From CAVXZE01 sp964615365 (lineage in GTDB: Bacteria; Myxococcota_A; UBA9160; UBA6930): a DNA stretch of 64,000 bases. Numbering within the stretch: position 1 is the stretch's first letter; each line of letters opens with the position of its first letter. The notes under the pieces are model-generated. The model was not told the DNA's origin and searched no databases. It was given only the letters and a program-made list of their open reading frames with translations. Shown here one piece after another: positions 1 through 8,065 of the stretch. The position numbers and the translations under genes are program-made. The stretch lies in contig CAZTOU010000012.1 in assembly GCA_964615365.1 (NCBI GenBank), positions 1 to 64,000 of the forward strand, in the 5' to 3' direction.

Positions 1-142
1 GTTTCCCGTTCCGCCGGAAGAAGTACGGCTTGCCGTCCTCATGGTTGTGCTTGACGAGGGCCTCGGCTGCTGCCTCGACGATCCGGTCCTGCTCCCAGGA
101 GTCGACGTCGATGGCCTCGATCACTTGCGGCTGCTTGCTCAT
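1..142 (-). CDS. N-terminus of an unidentified phage-element protein (runs off the window)
   Basis: Reading leftward from an ATG at 142, 47 codons stay open to the window edge and begin MSKQPQVIEAIDVDSWEQD. The start is supported by an AAGGAAGAG ribosome binding site 4-5 bases upstream, inside the tail of the primase-like gene, so the two are likely translationally coupled. The peptide is acidic and helical and ends in PYFFRRNGK; I do not recognise a family. Following a TOPRIM primase-like gene, a replication helicase or ATPase would be a reasonable guess, but nothing in these residues proves it. Confidence 0.6.
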   Translation of the reverse strand, partial: MSKQPQVIEAIDVDSWEQDRIVEAAAEALVKHNHEDGKPYFFRRNGK

Positions 143-157
143 GGCTGCTCTTCCTTT

Positions 158-967
158 CTACACGGGCTCCAACTCGGCCAGGGCGAAGCCTCCCGCCAGG
201 TGATCGGTCAGGTCTTTGCCGACGCGCGCTTGTACTATCTGGGTGGCCTTGCTGGCGAGGTCTTCCTGAACATCCTGCGCCCAGCGTCGGCCGCTGTCGT
301 CGCGGTCGGCGACGATGATGATCTGCTCTGCATCCTCGAACCAGCGGGCGAAGCTGTACTTCGGGAGCCAAGCCCGGGCGCCTGAGGGGTTGCAGGTGAA
401 TGCTGCCTCGTCGGCGTGCGCGTAGCCTGAGTCGACGTCTTTCTCGCCCTCCACTATGAAGATGGGCAGGCCGCGCTTGATGGCCTCCAGAAGCTCGGGA
501 AGGCGGTACGGGCGGCGGGCCCAGTCGGGAAGGAGATAGTTCGCGGCGCCGTTGAGGATCGGCCAGAAGCTCTTCTCTTTACCGTCGGGGCTCACCCACC
601 TTTCGATGAAGAAGAGAATCCAGCCATCCTCATGGGCGTACTCATAGACGGCCGCGCGGACCCAGTCGGCGGGGACGCCCGGCGGGCGCTCGGGCGGCTC
701 GCCGTACCGGACATGCCTCTTGCCTCGACTGCGCTTCTGCTGCTCGGGCTTGAAGATGTAGGGCGCGTCGAGGTCGTAGCGCCACGATTTCCCACTGCTC
801 GACAGCTCGCCTTTGATGCCGTTCACCTCGGAGAGAACCGAGCAGTAGACGACGCTGCGGTCTTCCATCAGGACGCCGCCCGAGCATTGCTTGTCGCTGC
901 GACCCGGATGGCCCCAGCCCTCGCATATCAGGCAAGGATTCGCCTCGGTGAAGAAGTCGAGTGCCAT
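158..967 (-). CDS. TOPRIM-domain primase-like protein of a phage or integrated element
   Basis: The 269-residue protein has an N-terminal Cys cluster (CLIC at about 12-15, further Cys at 28 and 42) that could bind zinc. The C-terminal half carries a TOPRIM domain: the glutamate motif IVEGEKDVD at about 171-179 and the metal-binding motif VADRDDSG at about 219-226. This arrangement is known from phage and plasmid DNA primases and primase-helicases, which make primers at the replication fork. No helicase domain is present; the next gene, truncated by the window edge, could supply it. The gene lies 3 bases downstream of the sigma-like gene in a leftward operon of five. The TOPRIM assignment is firm; primase activity is inferred from the family. 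Confidence 0.72.
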   Translation of the reverse strand: MALDFFTEANPCLICEGWGHPGRSDKQCSGGVLMEDRSVVYCSVLSEVNGIKGELSSSGKSWRYDLDAPYIFKPEQQKRSRGKRHVRYGEPPERPPGVPADWVRAAVYEYAHEDGWILFFIERWVSPDGKEKSFWPILNGAANYLLPDWARRPYRLPELLEAIKRGLPIFIVEGEKDVDSGYAHADEAAFTCNPSGARAWLPKYSFARWFEDAEQIIIVADRDDSGRRWAQDVQEDLASKATQIVQARVGKDLTDHLAGGFALAELEPV

Positions 968-969
968 CG

Positions 970-1718
970 CTAATCCTCGTCGAAGTAGCCCGTCAGTCCG
1001 GTCGCGATGCAGGCTTTCTCTTTGATTCTGCTGAGCACGTATCGCACCGCCCTGTCACTCTTCAGCCCGACCTCTGCGGCGATCTCCTTCTCTGTGTGGC
1101 CGTCGGCCTTCATCTGAAACACTTTGCGCTCTCGATCCGTGAATGGGGTGCTAGCGAGGACGAACTGAAGGTCCAGCTTCATCTGTAGGCGCGACTCGGA
1201 GACGGTGTCGACGGCGACTGCGCTCCACTTCTCGTCTCGGAAGTCGACGAATATCTCTCTCGCCTGGCGCTTCCTTTGCCGCCTGACCTCGTCCTTGATC
1301 CGCCTGAAGATCGTCCTCCCGATCCAGGTCTCGAAAGAGGCCCCTCTCTTCGCATCGAACTTCCCGATGGCTTCGCGAAGCCCATCGAGCCCCGCACTGA
1401 CAAGGTCATCGAGCACGTGCATGCCCGGCTTGCCCATCCGTTCATAGGCCCTCTCCGCATGCCACTTCGCAAAGAGGGTGTTGCTGCAAAAGAGCAGCTT
1501 ATGATCGCCGCGTCCCTCTCTTCAGGCGTGAGGCGTCGATGCTCGAAGAGCCCGGGTAGCCACCGAGACAGGGGCTTCTCGTCTTCCTCGTCGGTCAGCG
1601 GCTCCCCGTCATCGGCCAGCGGCGCTCTCTTGATGGAAAGCAGCTCGGTCAGAGGCTCCCCGTCGTCGGGGGTGAGGTTGTCCATGATGCGTCGGATTTC
1701 GTCGAACTCTGCTGACAT
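970..1718 (-). CDS. Sigma-70-like factor of the phage element, reading frame interrupted
   Basis: Two frames together make one plausible protein. The first starts at ATG 1718 (AAGGAGA site upstream, overlapping the previous stop as TAATG) and gives an acidic N-terminus up to RRLTPEERDAAII near 1500. The second frame is open from about 1521 to 970 and carries LFCSNTLFAKWHAERAYER, a sigma region-2-like segment (DLVSAGLDGLREAIGKFD, then a W and a basic helix) and a region-4-like HTH (TDRERKVF, then EKEIAAEVGL). Joining them needs a -1 shift around 1488-1500, over a CTCTTTT run. It may be a sequencing error, a real mutation or a recoding site. Sigma-like regulators commonly control late genes in such elements. 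The family call is good; the intact product is uncertain. Confidence 0.6.
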
Positions 1719-2203
1719 TAGGGGGTCTCCTTTCCTTCGAGCGCTTTTGCCTTCCACTTCTCGAAGTCCCACGGCTCGGCTTGCTCTTCTTCAGTCTTCG
1801 GCTTGCTGACCGGCACGGGCTGGCGACGATCACCAGCAAGCATTCTCAAGGCGAGCGCTTCGCGGTGGCTGGCCGCGCACTCGCGATGCACTCGGAAGAC
1901 ACTGGAGAGCGTTGTGCCTTTGTTTTGCTTGCCACCCTTCAGATCCTCCAGTTCCTGCTTCAGCTTCTCTGCGAGCAGTGCACTGCTGCGGTACAGGAGC
2001 ACGCCGCCGACCTCTAGGCGCAGGCCCTCGACGGCTGCCGACATAGAGCTAATAAGCTGCTGCATCTCGGGCGATTCGAGCAGGCGGTAGAGCTGCTTTC
2101 GGTGGCAGCCGAGCTGCCGAGCAATCGCGGCCTTGCTGTGCCCGAGAGCGAGCATTGCAGCGACGTCGAGCATGCGGTCGTGGTACTTCAGCGGTTTGCG
2201 CAT
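1718..2203 (-). CDS. Helix-turn-helix protein of the phage element
   Basis: I start this 161-residue protein at ATG 2203 (MRKPLKYHDRMLD) because that ATG overlaps the preceding stop codon as TGATG, the same coupling seen elsewhere in this operon; a longer frame upstream is open but lies inside the neighbouring gene. Residues about 20-35 (GHSKAAIARQLGCHRKQL) form a resolvase- or terminase-like helix-turn-helix. The middle is a long charged helix and the C-terminus is acidic (WDFEKWKAKALEGKE). Size, HTH and position suggest a small-terminase-like or regulatory DNA-binding protein; the sequence does not separate these options. Confidence 0.55.
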   Translation of the reverse strand: MRKPLKYHDRMLDVAAMLALGHSKAAIARQLGCHRKQLYRLLESPEMQQLISSMSAAVEGLRLEVGGVLLYRSSALLAEKLKQELEDLKGGKQNKGTTLSSVFRVHRECAASHREALALRMLAGDRRQPVPVSKPKTEEEQAEPWDFEKWKAKALEGKETP

Positions 2204-2673
2204 CAGATCCCTCGCAGCCCCGTGGCCTCGCACAGTCGACACTGTCTCTTGTATCCGCTGCCGTCGACCTCGACGCTGGCTCGGCCGTATTCAGACAAGG
2301 GCGCGATCTCGTGGCAGACACAGCACCGACGCTGCCCGCAGCGGTACAAGCCGACGTCCTCGTGAAGAGTGGCCGCAGCCGTGTACAGCTCCTGATCCCC
2401 TTCCTCTGCTGCCATGCAGGCGAGCAACTCGAAGGCCGCTGCCTCTGCCTGGCCGGTGGACTGCACCAGCAGCTCGGGATCTGCCTTCAAGCGGGCGACG
2501 GCCTCTTCGAGCTGCGGGTCGGGCTGGTCGTCGATCCTACCGAGGATGCTTTGCAGCTTGTCGCGGACCTCGTCGCTGATCCTCGGCGCTCGCTGCATGC
2601 CGAGCAGAATGGTCTCGCGCAGCCGGTCAAGGGCTGCTGTGCGCCGTGCGACGTCTTCGTGTAGCTCTTGCAT
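2203..2673 (-). CDS. Phage-element protein with C-terminal four-Cys motif
   Basis: This 156-residue protein begins MQELHEDVARRTAALDRLRE after a GGGGAG ribosome binding site. The N-terminal two thirds are charged helices, probably coiled coil. The last third has CCVCHE at about 119-124 and CRLCEA at about 146-151, two CxxC pairs that could bind one zinc ion in a treble-clef-like knuckle. It appears to be the first gene of the leftward five-gene unit. I do not recognise the family. A DNA- or RNA-binding role fits the zinc motif and the context, but it is only inference. Confidence 0.5.
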   Translation of the reverse strand: MQELHEDVARRTAALDRLRETILLGMQRAPRISDEVRDKLQSILGRIDDQPDPQLEEAVARLKADPELLVQSTGQAEAAAFELLACMAAEEGDQELYTAAATLHEDVGLYRCGQRRCCVCHEIAPLSEYGRASVEVDGSGYKRQCRLCEATGLRGI

Positions 2674-3057
2674 CTCATCTCCCCAGGAGAGCGATCACAC
2701 CTCCCGGTATCCGGGGGTGCTTCTCACTTGCCCTTGAGCGGCATCTGCCGCCGCTCGCGTTCCCTGCGCCCCGGTGCCTCGGCGTCGATTGCGAAGCGCG
2801 TCGCTGGCCAACCGCAGGTGTAGCTGTAGGGGTACGCCTACGGCTACCTATAGGGTGGCCAGACGGGGGCGGCAGGTGACGGGCAGGCAGTGGGCAGAAG
2901 ACCCATTCGATTTCCGCGTCACGAGTCTGTGACCGGGGCCCCGCCTCGGCGCACGACAGCACGTCCCAGCGCGCGCGGTGTCACAAATTGTCACCGGCAG
3001 CGCGACAGCAAACTGTGTGTTAGGATGCTGAAAACGGAGGCTTCGCGGGGAGTTAGC
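2674..3057. other. Gene-free stretch between phage-element operon and tRNA-Lys
   Basis: About 380 bases with no convincing coding signal on either strand; the open frames here lack ribosome binding sites and family resemblance. The stretch should hold the promoter of the leftward operon starting at 2673. It includes a short repeated TAGGGGTACGCCTACGGCTAC-like tract near 2826-2850 and a palindrome at 2977-2995. It ends at the CCA end of tRNA-Lys, which is where an attachment-site core would be expected. Confidence 0.5.
2977..2995. promoter_or_regulatory. Imperfect palindrome, possible operator
   Basis: The sequence GGTGTCACAAATTGTCACC has arms GGTG/CACC and ACAA/TTGT around a single central A, with a 2-base bulge. 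It lies between the phage-element operon and the tRNA, where an element repressor might bind. No regulator gene is visible in the window to support this. Confidence 0.25.
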
Positions 3058-3132
3058 TGGTGGGCCGCCCGGGACTCGAACCCGGAACCAATGGGTTAAA
3101 AGCCCACTGCTCTGCCGTTGAGCTAGCGGCCC
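3058..3132 (-). tRNA. tRNA-Lys, anticodon UUU, CCA encoded
   Basis: On the minus strand the 75 bases fold into a complete cloverleaf. The acceptor stem is GGGCCGC/GCGGCCC followed by A and an encoded CCA. The D stem is GCTC/GAGC. The anticodon arm GTGGG/CCCAT encloses the loop CTTTTAA, giving anticodon UUU (lysine). The T arm is CCGGG/CCCGG with loop TTCGAGT. The 3' end faces the phage-like genes at 1-2673, the usual geometry for a tRNA used as an integration site. Confidence 0.95.
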
Positions 3133-3250
3133 GGAACGTGAGTACCACCGCCGAGGGTGCGTGTCGATACCGGAGAACGCCCCACTTGCGCGCTTTGTTC
3201 GCCCCGAACAACAGACCTCTCGACCCGTCCCCTGCGGACCGCCGCTCTCC

Positions 3251-3277
3251 GCTCGTCGGCCGCAGCGGCGGACGAGC
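3251..3277 (-). terminator. Hairpin just after purA, weak terminator candidate
   Basis: GCTCGTC pairs with GACGAGC, with an inner GCC/GGC stem. It starts directly at the purA stop codon and reads into no T-run on the minus strand, so it may rather be a 3'-end stabiliser or a factor-dependent stop. Confidence 0.35.
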
Positions 3278-4576
3278 TCAGGACGCGGGGAAGAGATCCA
3301 CGCGGCAGATGGTCTGGTCCCGGCCGGGGCCGATGGAGACCAACTGGACCGGGACATCCACCAGGACCTCGACGCGCTCGATGTAGCGTCGCGCGTTGTC
3401 GGGGAGATCGGACCACTCGCGGACGCCGGTGATGTCCTCCTCCCAGCCCGGCAGCGTCTCGTAGACGGGCTCGGCGCGGGCGAGCTCGCCCAGCGTCATT
3501 GGGAAGTCATCGGTGAGCTTGCCGTCGATGCGGTACTTGACGGCGACCGGAACCTCCTTGAGACCCGAGAGGATGTCCAGCTTGTTCATGGCCAGGCCGG
3601 TCAGACCGTCCACGATGGCGGCTTCGCGGAGCACCACGGTATCGAGCCAGCCACAGCGGCGTTTGCGCCCGGTGGTGGCGCCGAATTCCTTCCCCTTCTC
3701 GCCCAGCCACGCGCCGCCCTCCCCTTCGTCCTCGGTCGGGAAGGGTCCGCCGCCGACCCGCGTCGTGTAGGCCTTGGTGATGCCCAGGACGGCGTCGATC
3801 CGCGTCGGGCCCACCCCGGCGCCGGTGCACACCGCGCCGGCGACACAGTTCGACGAGGTCACGTAGGGATAGGTGCCGTGATCGATGTCGAGGAAGGTCC
3901 CCTGGGCGCCCTCGAAGAGCACGTTCTTTCCCTCGCGGAAGGCTCGATCGAGGATGCGGCCAGTGTGATCCACGTAGGGCTCGAGGCGCCGGCCCATCTC
4001 GACGAACTCGTCGAGGACTGTCTCCGGATCGATGGGCTCCCAGTTGTGGATCTCCGTCAGCTCGAAGTTCTTCTCCTTGGCGAGCCGTTCGACGGCCTTG
4101 CGCAGACTCGGCGGGTCGAGCAGATCCGCCACCCGGATTCCGCGACGCGCGACCTTGTCCTCGTAGGTCGGTCCGATGCCACGTCCGGTGGTGCCGATGG
4201 CACCCCCCCCGCGAGACTCCTCGCGGGCCTTGTCGACGGCGATGTGCCAGTCGAGAATCACGTGGGCGCGGCCCGAGAGGCGCACCCGCGACGGGTCGCG
4301 CAGCGCCCCCTTGGCGGTGATGTCGTCGAGCTCCTTCAGCAGCACCCGCGGATCGACCACCACCCCCGGACCGATCAGGTTGACGGTCCTGGGCTGCAGG
4401 ATCCCCGATGGCACCAGATGCATCACCCGCTGCTCACCGTCCACCTCGAGCGTGTGCCCGGCGTTGTTGCCACCCTGGAAGCGGACCACCAGTTCGGCGC
4501 GGAGGGCGAGCCGGTCAACGATTTTTCCCTTTCCTTCGTCGCCCCATTGGACGCCGACGACTGCGACTGCTGTCAT
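3278..4576 (-). CDS. purA: Adenylosuccinate synthetase
   Basis: PurA joins IMP and aspartate with GTP to make adenylosuccinate, the first committed step from IMP to AMP, in the cytoplasm. The 432 residues match the usual length. Visible signatures are the N-terminal GTP-binding loop WGDEGKGK (about 11-18), NNAGHT with the catalytic histidine, the TTGRGIGPTYEDK segment, and the C-terminal ATTGRKRRCGWLD motif that binds IMP and aspartate. The ATG at 4576 overlaps the serA stop codon (ATGA), so the two genes are translationally coupled. A hairpin follows the stop. Assignment is secure. Confidence 0.97.
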   Translation of the reverse strand: MTAVAVVGVQWGDEGKGKIVDRLALRAELVVRFQGGNNAGHTLEVDGEQRVMHLVPSGILQPRTVNLIGPGVVVDPRVLLKELDDITAKGALRDPSRVRLSGRAHVILDWHIAVDKAREESRGGGAIGTTGRGIGPTYEDKVARRGIRVADLLDPPSLRKAVERLAKEKNFELTEIHNWEPIDPETVLDEFVEMGRRLEPYVDHTGRILDRAFREGKNVLFEGAQGTFLDIDHGTYPYVTSSNCVAGAVCTGAGVGPTRIDAVLGITKAYTTRVGGGPFPTEDEGEGGAWLGEKGKEFGATTGRKRRCGWLDTVVLREAAIVDGLTGLAMNKLDILSGLKEVPVAVKYRIDGKLTDDFPMTLGELARAEPVYETLPGWEEDITGVREWSDLPDNARRYIERVEVLVDVPVQLVSIGPGRDQTICRVDLFPAS

Positions 4577-6159
4577 GACTTCAAATCCACCAGCTGTGCG
4601 GCGATTACGTGCGGGAGCTCGCGAAGCCGCTCCATCACGCCATCGTCCGGCATTTGATCAACGTTCACCAACATCGCCGCCTCGGCCCGGTCGGGGGCCA
4701 GGGCGAGCTGCATCCGGGAGATGTTGATCCCGGCTTCTCCTAAACAGTTGCCGACGTGTCCCACCACGCCCGGTCGATCGTGATTCTGGAGCAGGATGGT
4801 CGGACCCTCGGGAATCGCTTCCAGCATGAAGTCGTCCACGCGCACGATGCGCGGCTGATTCCCGTGGAAGATCGCACCGGCGATCAGGCGGTCGACGCAG
4901 CCTCGCACCCGGGTGGTGACGGTGCTGGCGAAATCGAGCGCGCGGCTCGACTTCGACTCGATCACCTTGGTTCCGTGCTCCTGGGCGATGATCGGCGCGT
5001 TCACCATGTTGACCCGATCGCTGACCGACTCGAGCATGCCCTTGAGCACCGCCACGGTGATCGGCGCCACACGCAGATCCGCCACGTCGCCGGCGTACTC
5101 GATCTCGATCTCGTCGATGGCGCCGGGACACAGCTGACCCTGGAAGCGCCCGAGCTTCTCGCCGAGCTCCAGATAGGGTCGCACCTGCTCGAGAAGCTCC
5201 GGCGAGATGGAGGGCACGTTCACGGCGTTGCGCACCGCACCCTCCAGAAGATAGTCACGGACCTGCTCCGCCGCGGTGATGGAGACATTCAACTGGGCCT
5301 GTCCCGTCGATGCGCCCAGATGCGGCGTGCAGATGACGTTGTCCATGCCCAGCAGGGGATGGTCCGCCGGCGGCGGCTCCTCCGCGAACACGTCGAGGGC
5401 CGCTCCGCCCACCTTGCCGGACCGCAGCGCCTCGGCCAGGGCCTCCTCGTCCACGATGCCACCACGGGCCGCGTTCACCAGCAGCACCCCCGGGCGCACC
5501 TTGTCGAAGGCTTCCTGCCCCAACAGGCCCCGGGTCTCCTTGGTGTTGGGAACGTGGACGCTGATCACATCGGACCGCTCCAGGAGCTCGTCGAAGCCCA
5601 GCAGCTCGACGTCGTGCTTCTGGGCGACCTCCGTCGAGATGTGGGGGTCGAAGGCGATCACCCGCATGCCCAGGCCCCGAGCACGGTCCGCCAGCACCCG
5701 CCCGACGTTGCCCAGTCCCACCACGCCGAGGGTGCGGTTGTAGAGTTCGGTCCCCTTGAACTTCTTCTTCTCCCACTTGCCCGACTTCATCGACGCGGTG
5801 GCCTGGGGCACGTGACGGGCGAGAGCCACGAGGAGCGCCAGGGCGTGCTCGGCGGTGGTGACGGTGTTGCCGCCCGGTGTGTTTTCGACGATGACGCCCT
5901 GCTTGCTCGCGAAGCCCACGTCCACGTTGTCGACGCCGATCCCGGCGCGAGCGATCACCTTGAGCTTCTCGGCCGCCTCCAGCACCTCCGCGGTCACCTT
6001 GGTGCCGCTGCGGATCACCAGGCCCTCCACGTCTCGGATCGTCTCGAGGAGCTCCTCGTGGGAGAGATCGGGAGCGTTGACGACTTCGATCCCTCGGGCC
6101 CGCTCGAGGATCTCGAGGCCCTCGGCCGCCATCGGATCGCTGACGAGAACCTTGGGCAC
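4573..6159 (-). CDS. serA: D-3-phosphoglycerate dehydrogenase, long ACT-domain form
   Basis: SerA oxidises 3-phosphoglycerate to 3-phosphohydroxypyruvate, the first step of serine synthesis. The 528 residues match the long form. The order is a substrate/NAD-binding core (GLGNVGRVLADRARGLGM for NAD, NAARGGIVDEEAL, catalytic pair in AEEPPPADHPLL and CTPHLGAST), an intervening regulatory domain, and a C-terminal ACT domain (about 455-528, starting NHDRPGVVGHVG) that usually mediates serine feedback. I chose GTG 6159 because AAGGAG lies 6-7 bases upstream and the protein then starts PKVLVSDPMAAEGLE like its homologues. The frame stays open far upstream, but that is the antisense of aroA. It forms an operon with purA. 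Confidence 0.96.
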   Translation of the reverse strand: MPKVLVSDPMAAEGLEILERARGIEVVNAPDLSHEELLETIRDVEGLVIRSGTKVTAEVLEAAEKLKVIARAGIGVDNVDVGFASKQGVIVENTPGGNTVTTAEHALALLVALARHVPQATASMKSGKWEKKKFKGTELYNRTLGVVGLGNVGRVLADRARGLGMRVIAFDPHISTEVAQKHDVELLGFDELLERSDVISVHVPNTKETRGLLGQEAFDKVRPGVLLVNAARGGIVDEEALAEALRSGKVGGAALDVFAEEPPPADHPLLGMDNVICTPHLGASTGQAQLNVSITAAEQVRDYLLEGAVRNAVNVPSISPELLEQVRPYLELGEKLGRFQGQLCPGAIDEIEIEYAGDVADLRVAPITVAVLKGMLESVSDRVNMVNAPIIAQEHGTKVIESKSSRALDFASTVTTRVRGCVDRLIAGAIFHGNQPRIVRVDDFMLEAIPEGPTILLQNHDRPGVVGHVGNCLGEAGINISRMQLALAPDRAEAAMLVNVDQMPDDGVMERLRELPHVIAAQLVDLKS

Positions 6160-6447
6160 GGCTGTCTCCTTGTCACTCGGCACAGGGCCAGGCGCAGAGT
6201 CGCCCGCGACTCGAATCCACGCTCGGTCTGACCCAGGATGGCCCCCTTCCGGCTCGGGGCTCGCAGCCGGACGGGGGTTGCCAAGCCCGCAACGGACCAG
6301 GCAAATTCCGTACGAAGCTGGGATTCTGGCGAACGTGCCCGGGGGTGTCAACGAGGCGTCGGCACACCCCGCGGGTGCTAGCCTGCTATCCCAGGGAGCC
6401 GCCATGTCGTCGAGAGAGTTCACGGATCGCGCGCAGATCGGGGCCCC

Positions 6448-7725
6448 ATGACCCGTCTTCCCGACCCTCTTCCGATCCGCTCCCGCGGGCCCTTGGATGC
6501 CCGAATCCGCGTCCCCGGCTCCCGCAGCATCACCAATCGGGCGCTGGTGGCCTCGGCCCTGGCCGACGGCGAGAGCCGCCTCGAGGGCGCGACTCCCAGC
6601 GACGACACCGACGCGATGCGGGAGGGCCTCTGCGCCCTCGGCGCCCGCATCGAGGTGGCCTCCGATGCCTGGACGGTGCTGGGCGTCGGGGGCCGCTTCG
6701 GAGCGCCCCGCGATGCGCTGGATGTGCGTGCCTCGGGCACCACGGCGCGTTTCCTCACCGCGGCAGCCACGCTCGCCCAGGGACCGGTCGTCGTGGACGG
6801 CATCGCCCGCATGCGGGAGCGACCGATCCGGGACCTGGTCGACGCCCTTCGCGCGCTCGGTGCGGACTGCCGGGCCGAGAGCCCCGGAGGCTGTCCGCCG
6901 GTGCGGATCGCCGGCGGCGGGCTTCCGGGGGGACGGGCGAGCATCGACGCGAGGCGCTCGAGCCAGTACGTCTCCGGGGTCCTCCTGGCCGCGCCCTACG
7001 CCGATCGCGACGTGGAGCTCTCCTTCGTCGAGGGCATTCTGGTCTCCCGGCCCTTCGTGGACCTGACCCTCGACGTGATGCGGGCCTTCGGCGCTCGGGC
7101 GGACTGGGACGGCGAGGGGCTGCGGGTCAGCGCGGGATGCCCCTACCGGCCGCGGGTGTATCCCATCGAGCCCGACGCCCAGTCCGCGGTCTACGGATTC
7201 GCGGCGGCCGCCATCGCCGGTGGGCGGGTCCGGATCGACGGCATTCCCGCCGGGTCGCAGCAGACGGACCTGCTCTTCCTCGAGGTGCTCGAGTCGATGG
7301 GGTGCCGCGTGGAGCGAAAGCCGGACGCCGTCGAGGTGCGAGGCCCCGAGAGAGCGCTTCGGGGAGTGTCGATCGACATGAATGCCATGCCCGATGCCGC
7401 GCTCGCCCTGGCCGTGGTCGCGCTGTTCGCCGAGGGGCCGACCACGATCCGGAACATCGCGAACCTTCGCATCAAGGAGACCGACCGGCTGGCGGCGCTG
7501 GAGACCGAGCTTCGCAAGCTCGGGGGAATCGCGACGACCGGCCCGGACTGGCTGCGCGTCGAGCCCTCGCCCCTCCGCGGGGCCGCCATCGACACCTACG
7601 ACGACCACCGCATCGCGATGGCCTTCGCCCTGGCGGGGCTCCGCGTGCCGGGGGTCGAGATCCGCGATCCCGGATGCGTCTCCAAGACCTGGCCGAACTA
7701 CTTCGAGGCGCTGGAGCGTCTATGA
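6448..7725 (+). CDS. aroA: 3-phosphoshikimate 1-carboxyvinyltransferase (EPSP synthase)
   Basis: AroA transfers the enolpyruvyl group of PEP to shikimate-3-phosphate in aromatic amino acid synthesis. The 425 residues show the two-domain inside-out barrel signatures: PGSRSITNRAL at the N-terminus, SGTTARFLTA, MPDAALALAV with the catalytic Asp, and LRIKETDRLAALE. The lysine of the near-invariant PGSK motif (Lys22 in E. coli) is arginine here, and the SGTTARF segment has Phe where E. coli has Pro101. The other catalytic residues remain, so the enzyme is probably active. It diverges from serA across 288 bases and overlaps the small zinc-ribbon gene on the other strand by 6 bases at its end. Confidence 0.95.
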   Translation: MTRLPDPLPIRSRGPLDARIRVPGSRSITNRALVASALADGESRLEGATPSDDTDAMREGLCALGARIEVASDAWTVLGVGGRFGAPRDALDVRASGTTARFLTAAATLAQGPVVVDGIARMRERPIRDLVDALRALGADCRAESPGGCPPVRIAGGGLPGGRASIDARRSSQYVSGVLLAAPYADRDVELSFVEGILVSRPFVDLTLDVMRAFGARADWDGEGLRVSAGCPYRPRVYPIEPDAQSAVYGFAAAAIAGGRVRIDGIPAGSQQTDLLFLEVLESMGCRVERKPDAVEVRGPERALRGVSIDMNAMPDAALALAVVALFAEGPTTIRNIANLRIKETDRLAALETELRKLGGIATTGPDWLRVEPSPLRGAAIDTYDDHRIAMAFALAGLRVPGVEIRDPGCVSKTWPNYFEALERL

Positions 7726-7959
7726 TGCAGACGGTGTCCTGCGCAGCTCCCTGGGGGCCCGCTTGCGCAAGAAGCGCCGCGGGCGGTGATAGAGCCTCGA
7801 CTCGGGGATCCGCGGGCTGCGCTTCTCGGAAGCCGGAAGGCCTTGGGCGCAGGTAGGGCTACAGTACCAGGTCCCATCGCGCTTGACGGCATCGAGGCCG
7901 AGAGCGGAGCGGCAGGCGGCGCAGGATCCCGCGCCGCTAGACGGATGAGTATCAATCAC
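7720..7959 (-). CDS. Small zinc-ribbon protein
   Basis: From GTG 7959 the frame gives 79 residues with CAACR and, 16 residues later, YCSPTC: four cysteines arranged as a zinc ribbon. A very basic tail follows (RLYHRPRRFLRKRAPREL). The start is uncertain, with no clear ribosome binding site. The two-part layout of ribbon plus basic tail resembles short uncharacterised proteins I associate with related bacteria; I cannot name a family. The basic tail would suit nucleic-acid or ribosome binding. The gene is convergent with aroA. Confidence 0.5.
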   Translation of the reverse strand: MIDTHPSSGAGSCAACRSALGLDAVKRDGTWYCSPTCAQGLPASEKRSPRIPESRLYHRPRRFLRKRAPRELRRTPSAS

Positions 7960-8065
7960 GGCGGGGAAGTTAAGAGGCGATGCGCGACGAGGCAACCCAC
8001 GCGGATCTCGCTGATTTCGAAAGCCCCCGTATCCGCGGGTCCGCGACCCGCGTATCTGGTGTGAC

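Noticed and set aside
6160..7608. N-terminal extension of serA by up to 480 residues
   Set aside because: The extension is the reverse complement of aroA and the intergenic region. GTG 6159 has a good ribosome binding site and gives the normal SerA N-terminus.
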